This document shows positions 8,110 to 14,904 of a DNA stretch of 64,000 nucleotides, one piece after another. Position 1 is the first letter of the stretch, and each line of letters starts with the position of its first letter. Under the pieces are notes generated by a model. The model made no database searches. It saw nothing but the letters and a program-made list of their open reading frames with translations, and was not told where the DNA came from. Origin of the DNA: Tolypothrix bouteillei VB521301 (GTDB lineage: Bacteria > Cyanobacteriota > Cyanobacteriia > Cyanobacteriales > Nostocaceae); assembly GCF_000760695.4 (NCBI RefSeq), contig NZ_JHEG04000001.1, forward strand, positions 8,531,123 through 8,595,122, read 5' to 3'. Position numbers and translations under genes: made by a program.

Positions 8110-9789
8110 TCATTGGTCATTGGTCACTGAATCATCTAGCAATTCCGGACACAAATCTGGTTCTGTAGTTTCCTCTTGGGGCGAGTTTGAGACCATTGCA
8201 GCAATATCTGTGAATTTAGGATACAAAGGAGACACAACTGCCACTGGTGCTTCCCAATCTAAATCTAATGCTTTGTCATCACTTGGGAAACCATTGTTTG
8301 TCATTGCCGACTCAGTCGCAGTGCGATCGGAAACACGAACCTCTGTATCGTTAATAACTTCTGTTGATGGTTGCACGTCTTTTGCGACTTCTTCCGACTC
8401 TTCCTCTTGGAGCGCAACAGGTGCAGACAAAGTGGTGTCTTGAGTTAATCGTTCATCAGCTGCTAGTTCATCCCAAACATCAGGAAAAGGAGGGTACACA
8501 GCCTTTTGTGAAGAAGTTTGTCCTTGGGATGAATTGGGAGACAATATGACTCCCGACTGAAAATTCCCGTCTTGCCGCGATCTTCTTTTATAGGAACGCC
8601 ATAAAATTAAACCACCTAAACTTAAAGGTATCATCAACCAAAACACAGAAGCGGTCTGTTGCGTATTGTCACTCGTATCCGGAGGAGGTGCAAACGCTCG
8701 ATGGCTCGGAGAAACCAATTCTCCAGTCTCCGTTGGAATAACAGCATTTGCAGACGTTGGGGTAGGTGTCGCCTCAGGGCTTGGTGAAAGAGTGGGGTTC
8801 GTTGTGACTGAACTGAGGTTTGAAAAACTCGTGTTTTCTTCAATAACCATACCTGCTAAGTTTTGGGTAACAGCCACTGTGTCGCTGTCCCTAGCATTTT
8901 CTATCGCTTGCTTTCCTTCAGGCGTTTTGGCAAAAGCGAGAAAACGACTCGCAGGTGAACTCGGATTTTTCTTGTAAACGTATACTAAGGGCAGTGAAAA
9001 AGGATACTTGGAGTCTTTTGGCAAAGTCCCGTGTACTGGAACAACTCGTACACCTTTGAGTTGCGAAGCCCGATCTGCTTTGATATAACTAATACCGTCT
9101 ATACCCAATTGCTTTACGAGTTCTTCAGTGTCCTCTTCAGTTATCTCAATTGTGTTGGAACGTGTGGTAAAGCCTTTCGATCTAAAGATAGAGTACCCGC
9201 CCAGAGCTTGGCGTATCTCGCTAGATTCGGGGCGATCGATGAAACGAATCTTACCTGGAATGCGCCCCAACCGCGACCAGTTTGTCATTCTTCCTCGAAC
9301 AATTCTGGCAAATTGCTTGATTGTCAGACTACCCTTAAAAGGATTATTTTTCCCTACAACAATGGCAATTTTTTCACGCCGCAAGCGCACTAATTCCAAA
9401 CCTTGAGCTTTTTCATCTGGTGTCAAACCACGTCCAATTGCTGCTATGTCAATATTTCCTTTTTGCAGAGCTTTGAGTGCAGCCTCAGTTCCCCTAGCAG
9501 CCACCTCTACTTCTGTACCAGAAATTCGTTTCTCAAAACCTTGTTTCAAAGTTTGGTTAATTGCTAACATTCTGTCGGTACCATCAATCCGTACCTTAAA
9601 ACCACGTAGAGTTTCTGGAAGGGGAGAAGACGAAGCCTCAGGAGAAGATTGCGCCCGTGTAGAGCCCGACACGAAAAGAGTTGTTACTGGGGTCAGAATT
9701 AATGCCAGCAGTAAAGAGAAACTGATTGTCGAACTATCTTTTTTTTCTTTTTGCCACATATGCCCCAACGTTAAGGTAGCGAAATTCAA
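8110..9789 (-). CDS. PstS-like periplasmic binding domain anchored by a C-proximal membrane helix
   Basis: A 559-residue protein. A signal peptide lies within residues 11-47 (SFSLLLALILTPVTTLFVSG followed by RAQS). The next approximately 250 residues form a PstS-like phosphate-binding fold (GTEAALKALQKGNIDIAAIGR, IAIVVGKNNPFKGSLTIKQFARIVRGRMTNWSRLG). After a proline/serine/threonine-rich linker there is a single membrane helix (about 383-398) followed by RSYKRRSRQ and an acidic, disordered tail of about 150 residues. The true start may be Met11, as GGGG precedes it. Ordinary PstS proteins lack the membrane helix and cytoplasmic tail, so this is not simply a transporter subunit; a sensor or scaffold role is possible. 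No pst transporter genes are adjacent. It forms a probable operon with the WD40 gene. Confidence 0.75.
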   Translation of the reverse strand: MNFATLTLGHMWQKEKKDSSTISFSLLLALILTPVTTLFVSGSTRAQSSPEASSSPLPETLRGFKVRIDGTDRMLAINQTLKQGFEKRISGTEVEVAARGTEAALKALQKGNIDIAAIGRGLTPDEKAQGLELVRLRREKIAIVVGKNNPFKGSLTIKQFARIVRGRMTNWSRLGRIPGKIRFIDRPESSEIRQALGGYSIFRSKGFTTRSNTIEITEEDTEELVKQLGIDGISYIKADRASQLKGVRVVPVHGTLPKDSKYPFSLPLVYVYKKNPSSPASRFLAFAKTPEGKQAIENARDSDTVAVTQNLAGMVIEENTSFSNLSSVTTNPTLSPSPEATPTPTSANAVIPTETGELVSPSHRAFAPPPDTSDNTQQTASVFWLMIPLSLGGLILWRSYKRRSRQDGNFQSGVILSPNSSQGQTSSQKAVYPPFPDVWDELAADERLTQDTTLSAPVALQEEESEEVAKDVQPSTEVINDTEVRVSDRTATESAMTNNGFPSDDKALDLDWEAPVAVVSPLYPKFTDIAAMVSNSPQEETTEPDLCPELLDDSVTNDQ

Positions 9790-10109
9790 AGGTCTACCAG
9801 TCTCAAGTACAATTTTTCTGAAATAAGATGCATTAATTATACAACCCTGTCAATGTTTTTTCCGGTGAGGAATTTACTCATGTAAATTCTAACCCTAGTT
9901 CACTGTACACTCTCAAAGCCATAGAAATTTAATACTTATTTTTTCTTAATTGTTTTTTATTAAAAATTTTATAATTTTCTACATTTCAACTAGCATTAAA
10001 AACAGAACCTGGGTTGGGTTGGATTGCGAACCAAAACCCAACTTATGGGACATTTGCTAACGCGATCGCCAGTCACCGCTCGTCGGTCACTAGATAATTT
10101 TACCAACGA

Positions 10110-10310
10110 CTGAAAAATAAATATAAAACCCCCAGTGGTAAGCTGGAGGAATTGGGTTTTGTCTTATGCTGTGGGTCTTTTAACAAGACCTTATTTGTTA
10201 TAAAATATATTCTTTTCCTAATTTCAAGAGTTGCCAATTTGCCACATTCACAGCAAATTTTTATTTCCATTATTTTGCCCATAACAAAACCCTAGATTTA
10301 TAATCTAGGG
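10110..10310 (-). other. Candidate small transcript or 60-residue ORF between an inverted repeat and a terminator-like hairpin
   Basis: On the minus strand a perfect inverted repeat (CCCTAGATT, 3-base gap, AATCTAGGG, 10290-10310) precedes an open frame starting at 10282 that encodes 60 residues (starts MGKIMEIKICCECGKLA, contains CCxxC). A hairpin with arms AAAACCC and GGGTTTT (about 10126-10159), followed by ATATTTATTTTT, resembles an intrinsic terminator but lies inside the ORF's last third. That argues for a small RNA or a spurious frame rather than the full ORF. No family is recognised. Confidence 0.3.
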
Positions 10311-10369
10311 CATCTGGTGTTGCAAAGATGATGTGCATGACGATTTCTTTCATTAATCTATCTTTTTCA

Positions 10370-10423
10370 TTTTATAAAAAAACGCCAATTTGGCTTAATT
10401 TTATAAAAGAATGCCAATTTGGC
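10370..10423 (+). repeat. Two direct copies of a 25-base repeat with a GCCAATTTGGC core
   Basis: Copies at 10370-10394 and 10399-10423 share TTTTATAAAA-R-A-A-Y followed by the palindrome GCCAATTTGGC. The period is 29 bases. The function is unknown. Confidence 0.7.
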
Positions 10424-10452
10424 AAAAACAAAAATCTAACATTGAACCCTTA

Positions 10453-10518
10453 TTGTTGGGTTTCGTTCCTCAATTTTCTAAATCATTTCTACAAGAATTG
10501 TTGGGTTTCGTTCCTCAA
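10453..10518 (+). repeat. Direct repeat of the TTGGGTTTCGTTCCTCAA type
   Basis: Two identical copies (10453-10473 and 10498-10518) contain TTGGGTTTCGTTCCTCAA, 45 bases apart. The motif is common in intergenic regions of filamentous cyanobacteria and is probably the end of a small mobile repeat. Confidence 0.65.
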
Positions 10519-10628
10519 ACGCCACGTCACTCAACGGGTGGAACCCTCCGAAGTTTGCTATTGGGGGAAACCCCCAAGCCGCAACTTCTCTCCGCACGTG
10601 AGTGGCTCCCCAACCTACTTTCTAAATT

Positions 10629-10800
10629 TTCCTGGACGCACCACCTACGCGGACTTCTTATAAAGTCCGCGCAGGCGGACTTAGCCTGTATAGCCGAGGC
10701 AGTGCGTTGCGGTGAATCCTGCCCTGGAGGCGGGTTTCCCGCGCCCTGGGGACTGGTGAACCCGAAGGGGGGTTCCCCCCGTTGTAGCACCTGCCGTGCG
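10629..10800 (+). repeat. Mosaic repeat cassette A
   Basis: It combines modules found elsewhere in the window: the hairpin around AAAGTCCGCGCAGGCGGACT, TGTATAGCCGAGGCAGTGCG, CCCTGGAGGCGGGTTTCCC, and GGGTTCCCCCCGTTG followed by CACCTGCCGT. The second pair of modules recurs at 34337-34441 and the CCCTGGAGGCGGG module at 23334. It does not encode a protein family. Confidence 0.7.
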
Positions 10801-10917
10801 ATTTCAATCGCTAACGTGTTTTTTCTTCATGCTTCTATTGACAACGTTTGTGTAGTCTGCTAGCAGATGTGCTACTAGCTCCTCTATTATTAGATAATTC
10901 CCGAAAAATTTTAACTT

Positions 10918-11772
10918 ATGCTAACAAGAAAGAAGAAAAAAAAGTGCTTGTTTATTATACTTGCGATCGCTGTTAGCTTTTGTCTGTTGATTCTGTATGC
11001 TTTTGTCATTGAGCCGAATCGTTTTGTTATCGCACGTTATCAGATCGAGCGACAATTTGCTCCTCACAAGAATAGCTTCAAGATGGTTCAAATTAGCGAC
11101 CTTCATCTCAAACAATTTAACAGTCGGGCACAACATATTGCCGAACAAGTTAATAAACTTAACCCAAATGTTGTACTATTTACCGGAGATTCAATTGATA
11201 AAGTTGAACAGCTTGATGGATTTGAGCGCTTTTTGTCGCTTCTTCACAAACAAACAGCTAAGTATGCAATTATGGGGAATTGGGAATACTGGGCTGGTGT
11301 TGATTTAAAACGTTTGACAGAAATATATGCCACTTATAACTGCCGCCTATTAGTAAATGAAAGCGTTATACACAACTACGGCAAGGACTCTATATTAATC
11401 ACTGGATTGGATGATTTAGTCAGCCAACCCGATTTAATCAAATCACTCGAAGGTTTTCCCCCTCAACCAAACCATTTATTGCTTGCTCACTCACCAGCAT
11501 ATCGAGATTCATTGTCAGATAATGAGTTAGCAAAGATAACACAATACAAACCACAATATATGTTATCGGGACATACTCACGGCGGACAGCTATCATTATT
11601 TGGCTTTGCTCCAATACGTCCGAATGGTAGCGGACGTTATGTCAGTGGTTGGTATCGAGATGGTGCGATAGCCCTGTACGTATCGCGCGGACTGGGAGTT
11701 TCGGTTTTACCACTGAGAATGGGTGCAGTTCCAGAAATTACTTATTTTGAGTGGTTTCTGAACCCGGCTTGA
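10918..11772 (+). CDS. Membrane-anchored metallophosphoesterase (YkuE/YaeI type)
   Basis: A 284-residue protein. A basic N-terminus (MLTRKKKKK) precedes one membrane helix (about 10-29), followed by a calcineurin-like phosphoesterase domain. The metal-binding motifs are in order: DLHLKQF, FTGDSID, GNWEYW (a variant of GNHD, with W in place of H) and SGHTHGGQ. The family includes YkuE/YaeI-type lipid phosphohydrolases at the membrane that act on pyrophosphate or phosphoester bonds in lipids. The GNWEYW substitution is common in this subfamily. It stands alone; the upstream region is repeat-rich. The substrate cannot be assigned. Confidence 0.85.
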   Translation: MLTRKKKKKCLFIILAIAVSFCLLILYAFVIEPNRFVIARYQIERQFAPHKNSFKMVQISDLHLKQFNSRAQHIAEQVNKLNPNVVLFTGDSIDKVEQLDGFERFLSLLHKQTAKYAIMGNWEYWAGVDLKRLTEIYATYNCRLLVNESVIHNYGKDSILITGLDDLVSQPDLIKSLEGFPPQPNHLLLAHSPAYRDSLSDNELAKITQYKPQYMLSGHTHGGQLSLFGFAPIRPNGSGRYVSGWYRDGAIALYVSRGLGVSVLPLRMGAVPEITYFEWFLNPA

Positions 11773-11899
11773 GCCAAAACCAAAAGTCAAATAATTTGAT
11801 TCGAGTCCTTTCACCAAAGCACTATTGAAACAGTAGACAAAGCTATACTACAAGTGTATTATAAATAAAGACTCTCTATTACAAATACCACAAAGTTCA

Positions 11900-12151
11900 A
11901 TGATAGGCAGATTTTCTTCAACCATTAGTAGCGTGATGCATCGCCGACCCCGTCTGGGTTGGATAGATGCGATCGCCCTTTGGGCAGATCCCGAAAAGAA
12001 CATTGCTTCTGACGGGTCAAAGCTCGTTGTGCTATTTGCGTTTGAGGGAAAGTATCTGTTATTGGGCAAATTTGGAGCGTTAGCCGAATGCCTGAATCGC
12101 GAGCAATTCATCCAAAGCGGGAGGTGCAAATGTTTTATAGCACCGATATAG
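11900..12151 (+). CDS. Hypothetical 83-residue protein upstream of the HNH gene
   Basis: A short open frame starting MIGRFSSTISSVMHRRPRLG with a hydrophobic middle (KLVVLFAFEGKYLLLGKFG) and a Cys-x-Cys near the end. It is followed by an intrinsic terminator at 12174-12213. No family is recognised and no clear ribosome-binding site precedes the ATG. It may be real because it precedes a terminator in the same orientation, but it could also be chance. Confidence 0.3.
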   Translation: MIGRFSSTISSVMHRRPRLGWIDAIALWADPEKNIASDGSKLVVLFAFEGKYLLLGKFGALAECLNREQFIQSGRCKCFIAPI

Positions 12152-12173
12152 GTCAAAAAGTATCAACTACCTG

Positions 12174-12213
12174 ACCCCCGCTCCTGGATAACAGAGACGG
12201 GGGTTATTTTTTT
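12174..12213 (+). terminator. Rho-independent terminator upstream of the HNH gene
   Basis: The stem ACCCCCG ... CGGGGGT is followed by TATTTTTTT. It is 17 bases before the HNH start codon and could act as an attenuator for it. Confidence 0.8.
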
Positions 12214-12229
12214 AGGAGTGAATTAACTT

Positions 12230-12766
12230 ATGGAAGCTCAACCGCCAAGTCAGCAATCACACGTACTACAAAACTCAGTGGTCGTCTTCTCCAAGAACTA
12301 CTTACCACTGGCACGTATCAACATCAAACGAGCAATCGTGCTGTTAGTCACAGGTCAAGCAGAGTCGTTAAATTTTGGCACTACAAAGCAGTGGGAAGTC
12401 CGCTCACCCAGTGTTGTACTACAAGTGCCCGAACATATCCGCTTAATGGTTGGCAATCCCGAACGACACTGGAAAGTACCCGGTGTGAATCGGCGTGAGG
12501 TCCTAAAGCGTGATAGTTACACCTGCCAGTACTGCGGCAGTACCAAGCATTTAACGCTCGACCATGTGATTCCCCGCTCGAAGGGCGGACAGCACAGTTG
12601 GGACAACGTGGTAACTGCGTGCGAACGGTGTAACCAGAATAAAGGCGATCGCCTCCTACATGAAGCAGGAATGGTACTCAAAAGTAAGCCCAAAGCGCCA
12701 ATTCACCCAGCCGTTACATTTGCCGAACAGTTTTGGAACGTGCAACGCCTGACTGAAAACGAGTAA
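12230..12766 (+). CDS. HNH endonuclease
   Basis: A 178-residue protein with a C-terminal HNH domain: YTCQYCG (first zinc knuckle), LTLDHVIPRSKGG (catalytic DH), WDNVVTACERCNQNKGDR (second knuckle and the HNH asparagine). The N-terminal approximately 85 residues (VVVFSKNYLPLARINIKRAIVLLVTG) are typical of the widespread cyanobacterial 165-180 residue HNH family. An AGGAG sequence lies 12 bases upstream of the ATG. It cuts DNA by family knowledge; the biological target is unknown. It is the last gene before the tRNA array, 91 bases before a possible promoter for that array. Homing-type HNH proteins occur in mobile DNA, so it may mark an inserted segment together with the array, but this is inference. 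Confidence 0.9.
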   Translation: MEAQPPSQQSHVLQNSVVVFSKNYLPLARINIKRAIVLLVTGQAESLNFGTTKQWEVRSPSVVLQVPEHIRLMVGNPERHWKVPGVNRREVLKRDSYTCQYCGSTKHLTLDHVIPRSKGGQHSWDNVVTACERCNQNKGDRLLHEAGMVLKSKPKAPIHPAVTFAEQFWNVQRLTENE

Positions 12767-12844
12767 TTCACTCCCATAAACTTCTCTCGGAGAGGGCAAT
12801 GAGCGCAATGACATAACACTGCCCTCTCACTTCAAAAAAAAATT

Positions 12845-12895
12845 TGTAGTATGCCCTTGACACTTGTGTAGTATTTTTGTAGTATAAATGTAGTA
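12845..12895 (+). promoter_or_regulatory. Candidate tRNA-array promoter with phased TGTAGTA repeats
   Basis: Four copies of TGTAGTA start at 12845, 12867, 12878 and 12889, that is at spacings of 22, 11 and 11 bases, one or two helical turns. They overlap TTGACA (12857-12862), which is followed after 17 bases by TAGTAT (12880-12885), a fair -35/-10 pair. A protein binding the phased repeats would sit on the promoter. The spacing could also be chance in AT-rich DNA. Confidence 0.5.
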
Positions 12896-13240
12896 AATAA
12901 CAACAGCCTCTGAAAAAGGCATAACGTTCGCACTTCCGTTCCTTGAAAACTTAATAGATAGGCACTCAATATGGGGGGTGTAGTTACAGCGCTTTGCATC
13001 TGAATGAGGTACACTCCCCTTTCATCCCCCTTAGTAAGGGGGGACAGAGGCGGGTAATTTTTGTACCTCACCAAGTTGAAATCTGCTGTAGTTCGATTAA
13101 AAGCAGTCACCGTATTCGTGTGAAAGAACTTGAATATCTCCTTACAGAGACGCTCTCGGGCAAAGCGCACGCTATGCAATGCGAAGCTATGCCTGTAAGG
13201 GCTATACGCGAACAAATCCCAAGCCTGAGTACCAAATTAT
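12896..13240. other. Leader of the tRNA array with a repeat block and a decayed tRNA-like stretch
   Basis: After the promoter there is a C-rich/G-rich palindromic repeat (about 13010-13050), then sequence with weak tRNA character from about 13080. A repeat block at about 13128-13212 starts TATCTCC and ends GCGAACAAATCC, the same borders as the block inside tRNA-Leu(GAG). The 5' part (GTTCGATT, a possible ATT anticodon loop) does not give a paired acceptor stem, so no functional tRNA is called. Confidence 0.45.
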
Positions 13241-13314
13241 GCTGCTGTAGCCCAACTGGAAGAGGAGCTGGTCTTAGAAACCAGATGTTGTGGGTTCAAA
13301 TCCCACCAGCAGTA
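13241..13314 (+). tRNA. tRNA with anticodon UAG (Leu by code) and a short variable loop
   Basis: Acceptor GCTGCTG pairs with CAGCAGT (first pair G-U), discriminator A. The anticodon stem CTGGT/ACCAG encloses CTTAGAA, anticodon TAG. The T-arm is GTGGG-TTCAAAT-CCCAC. The variable loop has only five bases (ATGTT), although leucine tRNAs normally have a long arm. The D-stem pairs poorly. CCA is not encoded. The amino acid identity is uncertain. Confidence 0.75.
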
Positions 13315-13321
13315 TCAATAT

Positions 13322-13398
13322 CGGGATGTAATTCAGTGGTCTAGAAGCCTTGTTTTGGGGACAAGGAGCCGTAGGTTCAAATCCTACCATCCCGACCA
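13322..13398 (+). tRNA. tRNA-Pro(UGG)
   Basis: Acceptor CGGGATG/CATCCCG, discriminator A, followed by encoded CCA. The anticodon stem CTTGT/ACAAG encloses TTTGGGG, anticodon TGG. The T-arm is GTAGG-TTCAAAT-CCTAC with a five-base variable loop. All arms pair well, so this is the best candidate for a functional tRNA in the array together with tRNA-His. Confidence 0.93.
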
Positions 13399-13401
13399 TT
13401 T

Positions 13402-13475
13402 GCCCCTGTGACGGAACTGGCAGACGTGCTGGCTTCAGAGACCAGATTTTATGGGTTCAACTCCCATCAGGGGTA
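13402..13475 (+). tRNA. tRNA with anticodon CAG (Leu by code) and a short variable loop
   Basis: Acceptor GCCCCTG/CAGGGGT, discriminator A. The D-arm (ACGGAACTGGCAGACG) is leucine-like. The anticodon stem CTGGC/ACCAG has one C-A mismatch next to the loop TTCAGAG, anticodon CAG. The variable region is only ATTTT, then the T-arm ATGGG-TTCAACT-CCCAT. The missing long variable arm is unusual for leucine. Confidence 0.8.
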
Positions 13476-13480
13476 TTAAT

Positions 13481-13607
13481 GCTCCCGTGGCGAAACTGGT
13501 AAACGCTTCCGTTTGAGGGACGGAATTTTTGCAGGTATCTCCTATGCCTCCTTCGTCGGCACGCTTCGCTATCGGAGACGCTTCGCGAACAAATCCTGTC
13601 GGGAGTA
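13481..13607 (+). pseudogene. tRNA-Leu(GAG) interrupted in the T-loop by a repeat
   Basis: Acceptor GCTCCCG/CGGGAGT, discriminator A, leucine-like D-arm (GGCGAAACTGGTAAACGC), anticodon stem TCCGT/ACGGA around TTGAGGG (anticodon GAG), six-base variable loop. The T-stem GCAGG (13531-13535) and CCTGT (13595-13599) still pair, but instead of a seven-base loop there are 59 bases with a palindromic repeat (TCTCCTATGCC ... GGAGACGCTTCGCGAAC). Unless the insert is removed, this cannot make a normal tRNA. Confidence 0.8.
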
Positions 13608-13679
13608 TCAAATTGAATCGTAGGCAGAGTGGATACACAACCCAATACTTGTCAGTTAAGCCTAAAAATGCTCCCAAAT

Positions 13680-13755
13680 GGGACCATAGTTCAACTGGCA
13701 CTTAGCATCCGCCTTGCAAGCGGAAGGTTAAGGGTTCAAATGCCCTTAGTTCCCT
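13680..13755 (+). tRNA. Degenerate tRNA-Ala(UGC)
   Basis: The anticodon arm is perfect (TCCGC-CTTGCAA-GCGGA, anticodon TGC). The acceptor stem GGGACCA/AGTTCCC has two mismatches and lacks the G3-U70 pair used by alanyl-tRNA synthetase. The T-loop has one extra base (AAGGG-TTCAAATG-CCCTT). It is probably decaying. Confidence 0.65.
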
Positions 13756-13757
13756 AT

Positions 13758-13832
13758 GGTGTCTGAAGCCAAAGTGGTCGCGGCGCTGGTTTGTGGAACC
13801 AGTCATAACGGGTTCAAGTCCCGTCAGACACC
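13758..13832 (+). tRNA. tRNA-His(GUG)
   Basis: It has the histidine hallmark: an extra 5' G (13758) opposite C73 (13832). Acceptor GTGTCTG/CAGACAC, anticodon stem CTGGT/ACCAG around TTGTGGA (anticodon GTG), T-arm ACGGG-TTCAAGT-CCCGT. All stems pair. CCA is not encoded. It is the last recognisable member of the array. Confidence 0.93.
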
Positions 13833-13935
13833 CTTTTACGCACTCTTGGCAGCAAATTTCCTTTTGACAAGTTGGGATGGAGGGGGAAGATATATCAGAG
13901 TTTGAAAACAATGTCCGATCCCCCATCCCCTATTT

Positions 13936-14544
13936 TCAACCAAGGCGATCGATACCAACATGTTCTTCATAAGCGTACCAATTGCTGGAAAAGCCTTTAA
14001 TATCTGGACTTTGGAGAGAAAACCTAACATGATTCTTAACAATAGGAAATCTCACAGCACCACTGCCATCAGGTCTGCTAGTTGCAAGAACAACTTCGGT
14101 ACCAGCTGGAATCGTTTGTTTGAGCTCATCTCTAAGAATAGATGAGTCAACAGGTTCGCGTTTGAAGACAGTTTGCGTGTTCGCAACAATTTTTAAAAAA
14201 TTCCTTTGGTTGCCAACAGAGTCCCGATCTACAAAAATTTTGACTTCATTCTTGTTTTGTTGTTCGGCAGCAATGTCGCCCACCGTTTGAATGGGAAAAA
14301 ATTCGTTAGAAAATATATCTACGTGTGGTGCAAATACATACCAGCTAGTAAAGCCTTTGAATTGAAGGTTCTTAAGTGTGATTCTATGATGATCTTGAGT
14401 AATAAGGAACGTGTAGGATTGAAGAACGAGTACAGTAAAAGCTGGAATGCTTACAAGTTTAAAGCTGGGCAGCTGACTGGACTGAACTGGCTCTTGCTTG
14501 AGAAGTGTATCTTGGAAAAAGATGATTCGGGTTGCAAATGCCAT
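13936..14544 (-). CDS. Hypothetical protein with two tandem copies of an about 80-residue beta-rich domain
   Basis: A 202-residue protein made of two similar halves. Each starts with a strand and a Q/T-rich turn (FFQDTLLKQEPVQSSQLPSFK; TQTVFKREPVDSSILRDELK), continues with IPAxT and ends with a W/Y-V/A-x-x-x-HV pattern (FKGFTSWYVFAPHVDIF; IKGFSSNWYAYEEHVGID). The shared K-x-E-P-V-x-S-S pattern shows an internal duplication. I recall similar segments as N-terminal modules of some cyanobacterial exported or cell-wall proteins, but no enzyme motif is visible and the role is unknown. No signal peptide is evident. It is convergent with the tRNA array and ends about 100 bases from tRNA-His. Confidence 0.65.
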   Translation of the reverse strand: MAFATRIIFFQDTLLKQEPVQSSQLPSFKLVSIPAFTVLVLQSYTFLITQDHHRITLKNLQFKGFTSWYVFAPHVDIFSNEFFPIQTVGDIAAEQQNKNEVKIFVDRDSVGNQRNFLKIVANTQTVFKREPVDSSILRDELKQTIPAGTEVVLATSRPDGSGAVRFPIVKNHVRFSLQSPDIKGFSSNWYAYEEHVGIDRLG

Positions 14545-14904
14545 AATTTTTACCTAAGTTCCTAGAAAATTCCTGAAAAATTACGCTGCAGTCGATAGTT
14601 GCACAATTTTAGCTCTTTGCGGACAATCTACATAGAATCTTAAGCATAGACAGCTATTCTTTCCAACTCTATAGTATTAAGAGGATGTTTTAAAAGTCCT
14701 CTTGTTGGTAGCAAAATATTAAGATCCCCCTAAATCCCCCTTAAAAAGGGGGACTTTAAGAGGCTTTTAAGGGGGTCAGGGGGGATCGATAGGTACTTAA
14801 AAACACAGCAAATCACTTTTCAAACAACCTCTAATGGCTTGTCTTAAAAAGAACTTAATTATTTTTCTAAGCCAGTATAATGAGTAAGTGATTGGTGATT
14901 CGTG
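14545..14904. other. Spacer with a palindromic C/G-rich repeat
   Basis: About 14722-14790 contains CCCCCTTAAAAAGGGGGA and related G-runs, the same repeat type as at 6180 and 55300. The rest is AT-rich and holds the upstream region of the kinase gene. No small gene is seen. Confidence 0.5.

Larger units (their letters stand above)
9790..10917. other. Repeat-rich spacer of 1.1 kb
   Basis: No convincing gene was found. It contains a possible small transcription unit (10110-10310), paired direct repeats (10370-10423 and 10453-10518) and a mosaic of palindromic modules (10629-10800) shared with other spacers in the window. Several short open frames here run straight through repeats and show no family pattern. 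Confidence 0.6.

Noticed and set aside
10328..10863. Overlapping open frames of 111 and 150 codons
   Set aside because: They run through several unrelated repeat modules and show no protein-like conservation pattern.
13156..13229. CTCGGGC/GCCTGAG pairing that would give a tRNA-sized unit
   Set aside because: The pairing partners belong to a common repeat and no anticodon arm fits.
13481..13607. A group I intron in tRNA-Leu
   Set aside because: The known cyanobacterial intron lies in the anticodon loop of tRNA-Leu(UAA); this insert is in the T-loop and far too short.
13614..13664. A tRNA-like stretch with TAGGC and GCCTA arms
   Set aside because: It is only about 44 bases long with an eight-base loop and no T-arm; it may be debris of a tRNA gene but cannot be called.
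12832..13926. Several open frames of 60-130 codons on both strands
   Set aside because: They cross tRNA genes and repeats and are shadows of the tRNA array.
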